Positions 9,103-17,751 of a stretch of 64,000 bases of DNA are shown piece after piece. The position numbers and the translations under genes were made by a program. The notes beneath the pieces are model-generated. The model saw only the letters and a program-made list of their open reading frames with translations, made no database searches and was not told the DNA's origin. Each line of letters starts with the position of its first letter. Position 1 is the first letter of the stretch. The stretch lies in the NCBI GenBank assembly GCA_944320855.1, contig CALUJF010000004.1, forward strand, positions 1 to 64,000, in the 5' to 3' direction. Source of the DNA: an uncultured Phocaeicola sp. Its GTDB lineage: Bacteria; Bacteroidota; Bacteroidia; Bacteroidales; Bacteroidaceae.

Positions 9103-10073
9103 TTAGCTCCTTCGCTCGTCATCTGTATCCTTTTTATCGTACCGTCTTCATTATAATATAGACGGTCAATGCAGATGGAGCGTCGGAAACTGCCGCCGTG
9201 AGTATTTATTCCGCCGTTATGGTAAATGAAATACGATTTGCCGTTGAAGTCTATTATTGACTGATGGTTAGTGTTTGAGTTTCCGGCCAGTTCGTTCAGT
9301 ATTCCTTTATATTCCCATGGTCCGTTGATGCTTTTGCTCATGGCATAGCAAATCTTCTCCGGAAATTCCGATGCGAACGACAGATAGTACCAATCGCCAT
9401 GTCTGTGTATCCATGGAGCTTCAGTGAAGCGTGGAAGATTTATCGGGATGATAGGGCCGTCAAGCTCTGTCATATTCTCTTTCAGTTTTGCATAATAGCA
9501 CTGAGTGTTGCCCCAGAAGAGATACGCCTGTCCGTCGTCATCTATTATTACTGTCGGGTCAATGTCGTCCCAGCCTATGGAGGTATATTGTGTAGTCATA
9601 TCATTGGTGATTAATGCACTGCCCCTTGCATCCTTGAAAGGACCTGTCGGAGAATCAGCCACTGCCACACCGATTGATTTTCCCGGTATAGTAGCATGCT
9701 CCACTGTTACATACCAGTAGAATTTACCGTTTCTTTCTATTACCTGGCTTGCCCATGCATCACCCTTTGCCCATTTGAAATCCTTCGCTTTAAGAGTGTA
9801 AGAATGTTCGGTGAATGTTTTCATGTCCTTGGTAGAGAAAATGCACCATTCGTTCATCAGATAGTATTGATGCGGCTCCGGACATTCGTCGTGTCCGGCA
9901 TAGATATATACCGTACCATTGTGTACCAAAGCAGCCGGGTCGCCTAAGTATTTGTGTGTAATTACAGGATTGCCTTTGGCTACGAAAGTAGTGTCTTTTT
10001 TTGCGGCATGCAATGTGTGGCATACTAAGCTTGCAAGAAATGTAACAATCAATAATCTAATCTTATTTTTCAT
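9093..10073 (-). CDS. GH43 glycoside hydrolase (arabinofuranosidase/xylosidase-like)
   Basis: Inverting five-bladed beta-propeller enzyme, 326 residues from the ATG at 10071-10073. This start is chosen because it opens a signal peptide (MKNKIRLLIVTFLASLVCHT) and lies downstream of the -7 box; the longer in-frame start at 10133 would lie upstream of that box. The catalytic triad is visible: general base Asp45 (LGDPAALV), pKa-tuning Asp172 (DDIDPTVII) and general acid Glu218 (RFTEAPWI). First gene of the leftward operon, followed by two GH51 genes. It likely cuts arabinosyl side chains or short oligosaccharides in the periplasm. Subfamily not assignable by eye; activity on xylosides is an alternative. 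Confidence 0.9.
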   Translation of the reverse strand: MKNKIRLLIVTFLASLVCHTLHAAKKDTTFVAKGNPVITHKYLGDPAALVHNGTVYIYAGHDECPEPHQYYLMNEWCIFSTKDMKTFTEHSYTLKAKDFKWAKGDAWASQVIERNGKFYWYVTVEHATIPGKSIGVAVADSPTGPFKDARGSALITNDMTTQYTSIGWDDIDPTVIIDDDGQAYLFWGNTQCYYAKLKENMTELDGPIIPINLPRFTEAPWIHRHGDWYYLSFASEFPEKICYAMSKSINGPWEYKGILNELAGNSNTNHQSIIDFNGKSYFIYHNGGINTHGGSFRRSICIDRLYYNEDGTIKRIQMTSEGANVR

Positions 10074-10095
10074 ACTGTAAGAAATTAATTTTTTG

Positions 10096-10103
10096 CAAAT
10101 ATA
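10096..10103 (-). promoter_or_regulatory. Promoter -7 box for the GH43-GH51 operon
   Basis: On the minus strand TATATTTG (10103 to 10096) matches TAnnTTTG, 22 bp upstream of the GH43 ATG. A TTTG lies 27 nt further upstream, inside the proximal copy of the putative HTCS operator. Confidence 0.6.
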
Positions 10104-10123
10104 CCTCCCTGTTCTTGTTAGGC

Positions 10124-10155
10124 AGGTGGACAAATAAACATGTTAGGTGGATAAA
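10124..10155 (-). promoter_or_regulatory. Putative HTCS 2 operator: two direct repeats 21 bp apart
   Basis: On the minus strand TTTATCCACCT (10155-10145) and TTTGTCCACCT (10134-10124) are repeated with a 21-bp period just upstream of the GH43 promoter. The same motif, period and distance from the -7 box recur upstream of the gene at 14590. Direct repeats two helical turns apart are typical of AraC-type regulators. Assignment to HTCS 2 rests on position. Confidence 0.65.
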
Positions 10156-10211
10156 CCTGCAAATGCCGGAAAAACTCTGCCTGTAGTAGTATGAAATTAG
10201 GAAATAGATTT

Positions 10212-10219
10212 TAACTTTG
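10212..10219 (+). promoter_or_regulatory. Promoter -7 box for HTCS 2
   Basis: TAACTTTG matches TAnnTTTG and lies 23 bp before the ATG at 10243. It overlaps the alternative in-frame GTG at 10219, arguing against that start. Confidence 0.55.
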
Positions 10220-10242
10220 TGAATTATAAAAATCTATTCTTT

Positions 10243-13200
10243 ATGGAAATTAAGCACATTTTGTCATATTTGTTGTTCGCAGTTCTTTTATTAATGGGCA
10301 TTTCCCCGTTAACTGCAAATAATGCGGATGCCAATTATATAAACAGATACACACTGTCAGAAATTACCATGCAAGACGGTTTGCCACACGTGTTTGTTGA
10401 CGATGTGGTAAAGGACAGTCGTGGCTATTTATGGCTGTCGACTATGGGGGGAGGCGTTTCCCGATACGATGGATATGAGTTTGTCGGTTTTAATACTAAC
10501 ACTAACGAACATAAGCTTAAATCTAATTTTGTAAGCTATTTGTGCGAGGACAAATTTGGCAGGATGTGGGTTGCTGGCGATTCCGGTATAGATGTAATAT
10601 CCATAAACAGTCTTGAAGTGATGACTTCAGGAATTTCATACTCGGAATTGCCTGTCATGGAATTCCCTGTTTCCGCTATGCTTGTATCACATTCAGGCAA
10701 CATATGGTTGTGCAGCGGGAGAGTCCTGTATAAATTGGTATTGAACGACGACGGCAATATTCGTGACGTAATAAAAGTGTCCTATGTGAATACGAATGAG
10801 CGTGGAACGGCTTTGTGCGAGATAGACGGGTATATATGGTTTCAAAAAGATAATATGTTATGCCGTGTGGCAGATACGGTGACAGGATGGCAAGAACCTA
10901 ATGCTGTATCATCTTCGCTGGCATCGTTGTATGGTCAATCTGTTTTTTGCATATACGCGCATAATAATGAAGTATGGATAGGAACAAGTTATGGCTTAAT
11001 CAGATATAGTATTCTGACAGACACTATACGTCATTACATGTATAATCGGGACGATGCGCGTTCGTTGACCCAGAATTACATAACCGATATTGTTTCCACT
11101 AAAGATGGGGTTTTGGTTATTGGTACTTTGATGGGATTGAATATATATAACCCTGCTTACGACAATTTCCAACATATAGTTTATGATGATGAGAAATTGA
11201 CAGAAAGTATGTCCCGGCTTAACTCTAACTTTGTCAATGTCCTGTTTTATGACAGCGGCAACGACATGGTATGGATAGGAACGGAGACAGGAGGCCTTAC
11301 GAAGATGTACGCCTCAAGACTTTATGTGACAAACTATTTGCATCAGCGTAACCAGACCGTTAGCCTGTCGAGAAACCTGGTGAACTCCATTGTAGAGGAT
11401 GAAGATGGTAACTTATGGGTAGGAGTGGTTGAAGGAGGACTGAACTGTAGGCTCAAGGGGAAAGACGGTTTTGTACATCTGTCTATTGATGCCCCGTCAT
11501 TTCTTAGCCATAATACAGTCAGTTCGTTGGCTTTAGATGATAAAGACAGGCTATATGTAGGTACTTGGGGAGGCGGTTTGGGATGGATTAACCGCAAAAA
11601 CGGCATCTCCAAGCGTTTCAACAGGATAGAAGGCATAGACGATATATTCATTTCTACATTATGCTATGATTCGATAAATGGTTTGTTGTGGATTGGCTCC
11701 CAACATGGGGTTTATGTGTACAATCCTGATGGCGGTAGGGTGGAGAAACTGTTTAGTGATAAGGAAAAGGAAATAAACATTAACGCATTGGGAGCATGTG
11801 TTACAAAATCCGGCGATTTGTGGCTTTCGTCTGTTTACGGATTGTTGAGAATAGACCTCAAGGCTTATTCAGAAGGAAAATTGAAATACAGGAAATATAC
11901 CGATGGCGTGAATATGCCGGAGGGTGAACGTATAACATGTGTGCTTGAGGCAGAAAATGGCGATTTGTGGATAGGAAGCAATGGAGCCGGAATATATCGG
12001 GCTGTACACGATGAAGGGGAATATGTGTTTTCTTCTTATACCGTTAGCGACGGATTGATAAGCAATAATGTACGAGGAATGCAGGAAGACTGGTACGGAA
12101 ATATATGGATTACTACTGTGAACGGACTGTCGAGATATTACCCGAAGGATGGAATGTTCGTGGGTTATACCTCTAAAGACGGATTGCCTTCTGACAATTT
12201 TTATTGGAACGCTACGGCCGTATCCGGTAATGGCGAGAAAATCTATCTGGGAAGCCTGGGTGGACTATCTGAAATTCATCCTGTGATGGAGAAGGAAAAC
12301 CGAATGAAATTCCCTTTGGTAATAAACAGGGTAAATGTGTTCGGGAAAAATTGCTATCCTGAGGGCGGGCTGTTGAAACTGCATGAAAGGGACAAGTCGC
12401 TGACTGTGGAATTTGCGGCTCTCGATTATAACCCTTCTTCGTTGGCCGCATATTCTTATCGCTTGGTGGGCTTTGATGATAAGTGGATAGACGCGAGGAG
12501 GGACAGACGTACTGTGACATATACAAATCTTAAACCAGGGAAATACAGCTTTCAGTTGAAATATACCCCTGATGGCAAAAACTGGATAAGTTCGGGAGAC
12601 GGTCTTGACATAGAAGTTACACCTTATTTTTATAAGACCCCGTGGTTTGTTATTTCTGTATTCTTGTTTATTGTTTTTGTGGGTTACAGGATTGTAATAT
12701 GGAGGTTCAATGAGATGAAACGACAGCAGATTATACTGCATGATAAGGTAGAAGAACGTACCCGTGAACTCAAGGAACAGCAGAAGCTGCTTTCCGTCCA
12801 GACCGAAGAACTGTCAAAACAAAATGGCCTGCTTAAGGAACAGAACATCCAGATAACGGAACAGAAAAACAAGATTCTTGAAATGTCCCGTAAGGTAGAA
12901 GAACTTACTATCGACAAACTGACTTTCTTTACCAACATCACACATGAATTCAGAACACCGCTTACGCTTATAGTAGGACCTATAGAAAGAGCATTGAAGT
13001 TGAGTTATAATCCGCAGGTTATCGAACAGCTCAATTTGGTCGAGAAAAACAGTAAGTATCTTCTTTCGTTGATAAACCAGTTGCTGGATTTCAGAAAGGT
13101 AGAAGATGGAAGGATGAAGATTATATGCCATCATGGAAATATTAATACGTTCCTCGATGACTTGCTTACCCCCTTTGGGGCATTTGCGGCTGATCATGGC

Positions 13201-14457
13201 ATTGCACTGAAAGTTTACAGACGTATAGGCAATCCTTATATGATGTTCGACGAGGATATCATGCGTAAGGTGATAACGAACCTCATAAGCAATGCGATAA
13301 AATTTACGGAGAAAGGCGGACTGGTATCTGTTTTTGTTGCTGTTGTTAAAGATAATGGTATGGAGAAACTGTATATGTGCGTGAGGGATACGGGCAGAGG
13401 AATACCGGAAGGTGATATAGAAAGAATATTCAACAGATTCTACCAGGCTGATAATCAAGGATTCGAATCCGTTAGCGGACAGAGCGGTACAGGCATTGGA
13501 TTATATCTGTGCAAGAAACTCATAACATTGTTAGGAGGTGACGTGACTGCGATGAACAATCCGGTGCAAGGCTCTTCTTTCAGGATATTGTTACCTGTGG
13601 AAAGAGGTGAAAATACAGAAACGGTTGATGAAGTGTACGAAGACGAACACGACGAGGTATCTCTATCGCCTGAAAAGAACGGTAAACTGAATATTCTTAT
13701 CGTAGAGGACAATAAGGATATGAGAGATTATATAAGGTCCATTTTAGCGGAATATTATAATGTATTGGAAGCATCGAATGGCGAGGAAGCCCTGCATGTC
13801 CTGAGTTCTTCGAATGTAGACTTCGTAATCAGCGACCTTATGATGCCTGTGATGGATGGAATGGAACTCTCGCACAGGATAAGGAGTGATTTTTCTATAT
13901 CGCACATACCTATTCTTATGCTTACGGCAAAGACTTCGGACGAAGCAAGACTGGAAGGTTATAAAGCCGGTGTAGACTCTTATCTGTTGAAACCTTTCGA
14001 TGAGAATTTATTGTTGGCACGAATTTCAGGTATATTGGAAAACAGAAAGCGTTTCCAGCAGAAGTTCTATCTTACAATGGATGTAGATTCTTTGGAAATA
14101 GATGAAGAGTCTGGCGACAAAAAGTTTCTTGACAAGGCAATGAAGGTGGTAAAAGAAAATTACATGAATCCGGATTTCGATGTTACCGATTTTATTAATG
14201 CCATGGGCATGAGCAAGAGCCTTCTGAACAAGAAGATGCAGAGCCTGACCGGACAGTCTACAAATCAGTTCATGAGAAACTACAGACTGAATCTTGCACG
14301 CGAACTTTTGTTGAAAAACAAAGTGACACGCAACATGAATATATCAGAGATTGCATATCAGGTCGGGTTCAACGACCCTAAATACTTTACACGCTGCTTT
14401 ACAAAGCATTTCAATGTTACGCCGAGCAGTATAATGGAGGATAAGCAGGTGGATTGA
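10243..14457 (+). CDS. Hybrid two-component system sensor/regulator of the arabinan PUL (HTCS 2)
   Basis: Second HTCS, 1404 residues from the ATG at 10243. Order: signal anchor (MEIKHILSYLLFAVLLLMG); periplasmic propeller repeats (about 30-735, with LWIGSQHG and LWIGSNGAG); Y_Y_Y domain (about 735-795); membrane helix (about 801-819); a long Gln/Glu-rich coiled coil (about 822-893); kinase with His901 in FFTNITHEFRTP; G-boxes DTGRGI and GTGIGLYL; receiver Asp1198 in VISDLMMPVMDG; C-terminal AraC-type domain. The coiled coil before the kinase is longer than in HTCS 1. It sits between the divergent GH43/GH51 operon and the surface-protein/SusCD operon, both preceded by the same 21-bp-spaced repeat. 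This is the position of BT0366 in the B. thetaiotaomicron arabinan locus, so arabino-oligosaccharide is the likely ligand. Confidence 0.95.
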   Translation: MEIKHILSYLLFAVLLLMGISPLTANNADANYINRYTLSEITMQDGLPHVFVDDVVKDSRGYLWLSTMGGGVSRYDGYEFVGFNTNTNEHKLKSNFVSYLCEDKFGRMWVAGDSGIDVISINSLEVMTSGISYSELPVMEFPVSAMLVSHSGNIWLCSGRVLYKLVLNDDGNIRDVIKVSYVNTNERGTALCEIDGYIWFQKDNMLCRVADTVTGWQEPNAVSSSLASLYGQSVFCIYAHNNEVWIGTSYGLIRYSILTDTIRHYMYNRDDARSLTQNYITDIVSTKDGVLVIGTLMGLNIYNPAYDNFQHIVYDDEKLTESMSRLNSNFVNVLFYDSGNDMVWIGTETGGLTKMYASRLYVTNYLHQRNQTVSLSRNLVNSIVEDEDGNLWVGVVEGGLNCRLKGKDGFVHLSIDAPSFLSHNTVSSLALDDKDRLYVGTWGGGLGWINRKNGISKRFNRIEGIDDIFISTLCYDSINGLLWIGSQHGVYVYNPDGGRVEKLFSDKEKEININALGACVTKSGDLWLSSVYGLLRIDLKAYSEGKLKYRKYTDGVNMPEGERITCVLEAENGDLWIGSNGAGIYRAVHDEGEYVFSSYTVSDGLISNNVRGMQEDWYGNIWITTVNGLSRYYPKDGMFVGYTSKDGLPSDNFYWNATAVSGNGEKIYLGSLGGLSEIHPVMEKENRMKFPLVINRVNVFGKNCYPEGGLLKLHERDKSLTVEFAALDYNPSSLAAYSYRLVGFDDKWIDARRDRRTVTYTNLKPGKYSFQLKYTPDGKNWISSGDGLDIEVTPYFYKTPWFVISVFLFIVFVGYRIVIWRFNEMKRQQIILHDKVEERTRELKEQQKLLSVQTEELSKQNGLLKEQNIQITEQKNKILEMSRKVEELTIDKLTFFTNITHEFRTPLTLIVGPIERALKLSYNPQVIEQLNLVEKNSKYLLSLINQLLDFRKVEDGRMKIICHHGNINTFLDDLLTPFGAFAADHGIALKVYRRIGNPYMMFDEDIMRKVITNLISNAIKFTEKGGLVSVFVAVVKDNGMEKLYMCVRDTGRGIPEGDIERIFNRFYQADNQGFESVSGQSGTGIGLYLCKKLITLLGGDVTAMNNPVQGSSFRILLPVERGENTETVDEVYEDEHDEVSLSPEKNGKLNILIVEDNKDMRDYIRSILAEYYNVLEASNGEEALHVLSSSNVDFVISDLMMPVMDGMELSHRIRSDFSISHIPILMLTAKTSDEARLEGYKAGVDSYLLKPFDENLLLARISGILENRKRFQQKFYLTMDVDSLEIDEESGDKKFLDKAMKVVKENYMNPDFDVTDFINAMGMSKSLLNKKMQSLTGQSTNQFMRNYRLNLARELLLKNKVTRNMNISEIAYQVGFNDPKYFTRCFTKHFNVTPSSIMEDKQVD

Positions 14458-14481
14458 CAGGAAATGTGTATTATATAGGCT

Positions 14482-14513
14482 TTTGTCCACTCATAAGTGC
14501 TTTTTGTCCACTC
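14482..14513 (+). promoter_or_regulatory. Putative HTCS 2 operator: two direct repeats 21 bp apart
   Basis: TTTGTCCACTC occurs at 14482-14492 and 14503-14513, period 21 bp, 19 bp before a TATTTTTG box. It matches the motif and geometry at 10124-10155 on the other side of HTCS 2. Confidence 0.68.
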
Positions 14514-14532
14514 GTTATGTATGTTTAGTAGC

Positions 14533-14540
14533 TATTTTTG
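14533..14540 (+). promoter_or_regulatory. Promoter -7 box of the SGBP-SusCD operon
   Basis: TATTTTTG matches TAnnTTTG, 49 bp before the ATG at 14590. The usual -33 position is not TTTG; the putative operator lies just upstream, consistent with activator dependence. Confidence 0.6.
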
Positions 14541-14589
14541 CATTGTGAAAATTGTATGATAAACATAAAAACCAAAAAAAATCAGTATT

Positions 14590-17500
14590 ATGAGGGCTAA
14601 AAGAATTTATGTCTTGCCAATCCTTTTATTGTATGTTATAGGTTTGGTGTCTTGTAAAGACTGGGGCGAGGTTGATCCGCCGGCAGGAAATCAGCAGATA
14701 GGCGAAGCTAAGGAAACTGTGGCAGAGTTTACATTTGAAACTTTGGACATGTTTGCTATGGAGCTTGGAACGTATGAGGGAGGTGCAAAGCCGGAACTTG
14801 TGCGCGACGAGAAGTTCCAGAGCAATGTGTTACACCTTAACGGAGGCTACATTGGAATGGACAATCCGTTGATAGGCAAAACTATTGAAAACGGTGTTTC
14901 TGTTTCTTTATGGACTAAGATGTCTGCCGGAACAATTACAAGAAATGGAGGACAGGAGGAACAAAATGAGACATCAGAAGTTCCTGCGGATTCAAATGGG
15001 GCTTTATTGTCGTTTACAAATGATTCTGAATCATTCGTTATTATGCAGGACGGTTCTGTATTTTTCAGAAATGAAAGTATTATGACAGGCGTTCAAGGTT
15101 TGAGCGACGGTGAATGGCATTATTGGACATTGTCCATAGGTGGTGGATATATTAGTCTGTATGCCGACGGAAGCAAGAAGGCTGAAAGCGAGCTTTCGGC
15201 AGATGCTTATGGCAGTCTGTCTGTATTCCTTACAGCAGGAGCTTCTAATATGTATATCGGCTATGGCTCTACAACCCGTCCGTCCGAAATGTGGGTAGAA
15301 GATTTGAAGTTCGTAAATGGCGTGATTTCTGAAGACGAAGTGGAAGTGCCGGTTACGGGAATTATCGTGGTAGGTGCAACGGATTTTTCTACAGGTTTTG
15401 GATGCGCATATTCACAGGTATGGACTGTGGAAAACAACACAGTATTTAAATGTAGATTTAAGAATTACTCCAATATGGAGCAAAACTGGTTTAATTACAT
15501 ATTGGGAATATCCAACGGACTTAAACCTGGAGAGGAAGGCTATAAGAATTATGCATATATCCGTGCTGACAATTATGGATGGATTGACGACAAAAACGAT
15601 AACACCCATCTTGCAGCATCCTCATGTACATATAACTGGGAAACATTGCGTGACGATTTGAATGGTGCTACAGTGGATTTGAAGTTTACACGTAGAGGTA
15701 ACTCCGGATTGGTTGAAACAGTGATTATAACAGCGGATGGGAGAAAACTTACAATGAATTCAGCAGTGCGCAATTTATCAGCCGATGCAAATGTTGGCGT
15801 ATTCTTTACTGTAGATCATTCTTATCTGGAGATAGAAGGAGCTTCTATATCAAGAGAACCGCTGAAATGGCAGGAAGGTCAGGTCGGAAATAGTGATAAT
15901 TCTTCTTTGAAGAACTCACATATTACAGATGTACTTACTCTTGTGCCGGAATCTGAGGCTGTAATCAAATTCAAGAACTATACATCAGGCCTGGCGGCAG
16001 CTGATAACTGGATGTTGGCTTTGAGTAATGGAAAGGCTCCTGGTCAGGCTGAATACTCTGAATATGCTTTATTGAGGGCAGATAATTGGGGATGGCTTAA
16101 TGGTAATGACCAAGAAACTTTACAAAAGAATGTATGTGAACCTTCAAATAACTATCTGTTAGGTGAAGGATGGTCTGAATTCATAAAATACATGGATGGG
16201 GCCGATGTTACTCTGACAGTAAGAAGAATAAATAATAAAGTTTCTGTAAAAGCTGATATAATAACTGAAGCAGGGGTAGAGTATAACTATTTCTGGAAAT
16301 ATTCAGGATTGCCACAAAGTGGTAATGTGGGATTATTCCTTACTGTTAATAATTCATATTTGCAGGTTAGTAAGAATGAAGCAAAAGAGAAGTCAGAAGG
16401 AACAGTTGACAATCGCTTGGGTGATACCGGATTTATGACAGGATGGTGGCAAGCGTTTACTCCTGTGCAAAAACTTGATGGAAACGGAACTGTGACATAT
16501 AAATTCGTAAACCATAGCAATAGAATAGCGACATGGAACAACTGGGCATTAGGAGTTTCCAATGGTAATGCTGTTGGAGAAACCGGATATAGTGAGTATG
16601 TAGTTCTTCGTGCTGACAATTATGGATGGAAACAAGGAGTTGAAATGTGGCCTGAATTTACAACTCCAGAAAGCACTGTACCGTTATATCACCTTATAGA
16701 TGGAGCAGATGTTACACTTACGGTAAAACGTAACGGAGCTAATCTTGAAATCAATGCTGAATACAAAGCTACAGATGGACAAACCTATACATATGGTGGA
16801 ACTCTTGAAAATGTTGTTCCGGCAGATGGTGAAATAGGAACATTCCTTACTGTGGATGGAGCATATTTGACAGATATAACTTCTCAAGTTGATGTTGAAG
16901 AACCAGAGGAACCTGTCGGACCAGAGTTACCTGAAACTGTTTATTTTAACGATTTTGAAAACACCACAAATAATGGATGCACTATAAGTGGTGGTGGCTC
17001 ATATCAAAATCAAGGTGATATTTGGGGACAGGTTTACCAGAATGGTGGAGGTGCTCAGCGTACGCATTATCTTCAGTTGCCAGCGGATGTACTTTCTCAC
17101 TCAGCAGAAACTAAGGAAATGACTGTTGCATTTTGGGTAAATGCGAAGAATGCTATAGGGTATGAATGGTCACCTATATTTGCGGCTTATGCAGCAGCTC
17201 CTAATAATAATGTAAACACTTTCCCAATGTTTGCGTGCCAGTCACGTGGAATAATTCAGATAAATTGTGCCGGATGGTCTAATTTCCCGGATTATTTGAA
17301 TGTGAAAGGTTTCAACACTCTATATCATTTTGAGAATGATTGGTTTGCTGATGATGAATGGCACTACTATACCGTAGTCTTGACTGAAACTAATGCAAAG
17401 GTTTATTTGGACGGTGAAGTGAAGAATGAGTGGAGTATGGAACTCCCATTTCCAGATGATATAGAAGAAAAAGATAAAGATGGCAAGACTATTGCTGGAC

Positions 17501-17670
17501 TGTTCACCAATGGAGCAGATTTGAAATATATTTGCTTAGGTGGAAATCAAGCCTGGGATTGGGGTGATAATGATGCCGCATTCATGTTCGATGATTTTGC
17601 AGTGTATAATAAAGCTTTGACTCAGGAGCAGATTGAACAGTTAATCTCTAATAAGCAAACTCAAAACTAA
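14590..17670 (+). CDS. Multi-domain surface glycan-binding lipoprotein (LamG-like ends, triplicated middle)
   Basis: Outer-surface lipoprotein of 1026 residues; the lipobox cysteine is in GLVSCKDWGE (Cys22). Two LamG/concanavalin-like jelly rolls occur, at about 45-250 and 775-1020 (the second ends in the typical FDDFAVYNKALTQEQI). Between them lie three tandem copies of a domain of roughly 170 residues, beginning near 253, 437 and 607. Each has a WxxxLGxSNG-type motif followed by YxxYxxLRADNYGW (AYIRADNYGW, ALLRADNWGW, VVLRADNYGW). No catalytic motif is apparent. First gene of the importer operon and in the position of BT0365, so it probably captures arabinan for the SusC/D complexes. The triplicated domain is not one I recognise. 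Binding role inferred from position and lectin-like folds. Confidence 0.8.
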   Translation: MRAKRIYVLPILLLYVIGLVSCKDWGEVDPPAGNQQIGEAKETVAEFTFETLDMFAMELGTYEGGAKPELVRDEKFQSNVLHLNGGYIGMDNPLIGKTIENGVSVSLWTKMSAGTITRNGGQEEQNETSEVPADSNGALLSFTNDSESFVIMQDGSVFFRNESIMTGVQGLSDGEWHYWTLSIGGGYISLYADGSKKAESELSADAYGSLSVFLTAGASNMYIGYGSTTRPSEMWVEDLKFVNGVISEDEVEVPVTGIIVVGATDFSTGFGCAYSQVWTVENNTVFKCRFKNYSNMEQNWFNYILGISNGLKPGEEGYKNYAYIRADNYGWIDDKNDNTHLAASSCTYNWETLRDDLNGATVDLKFTRRGNSGLVETVIITADGRKLTMNSAVRNLSADANVGVFFTVDHSYLEIEGASISREPLKWQEGQVGNSDNSSLKNSHITDVLTLVPESEAVIKFKNYTSGLAAADNWMLALSNGKAPGQAEYSEYALLRADNWGWLNGNDQETLQKNVCEPSNNYLLGEGWSEFIKYMDGADVTLTVRRINNKVSVKADIITEAGVEYNYFWKYSGLPQSGNVGLFLTVNNSYLQVSKNEAKEKSEGTVDNRLGDTGFMTGWWQAFTPVQKLDGNGTVTYKFVNHSNRIATWNNWALGVSNGNAVGETGYSEYVVLRADNYGWKQGVEMWPEFTTPESTVPLYHLIDGADVTLTVKRNGANLEINAEYKATDGQTYTYGGTLENVVPADGEIGTFLTVDGAYLTDITSQVDVEEPEEPVGPELPETVYFNDFENTTNNGCTISGGGSYQNQGDIWGQVYQNGGGAQRTHYLQLPADVLSHSAETKEMTVAFWVNAKNAIGYEWSPIFAAYAAAPNNNVNTFPMFACQSRGIIQINCAGWSNFPDYLNVKGFNTLYHFENDWFADDEWHYYTVVLTETNAKVYLDGEVKNEWSMELPFPDDIEEKDKDGKTIAGLFTNGADLKYICLGGNQAWDWGDNDAAFMFDDFAVYNKALTQEQIEQLISNKQTQN

Positions 17671-17677
17671 TATCCAT

Positions 17678-17723
17678 AATGAAATCCGATTTTAATGTTT
17701 CATTATTGATTTCGGATTTCATT
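17678..17723 (+). terminator. Intra-operon hairpin between the surface lipoprotein and SusC
   Basis: AATGAAATCCGA (17678-17689) pairs perfectly with TCGGATTTCATT (17712-17723). It sits in the 81-bp gap before the first SusC. It could attenuate transcription or protect an upstream mRNA fragment, giving different levels of binding protein and importer. Confidence 0.55.
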
Positions 17724-17751
17724 TCTCAACAAAGAAAAACATCAATCTTTT

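Noticed and set aside
10219..10242. GTG start for HTCS 2
   Set aside because: It overlaps the TAACTTTG promoter box; the ATG at 10243 begins the signal anchor.
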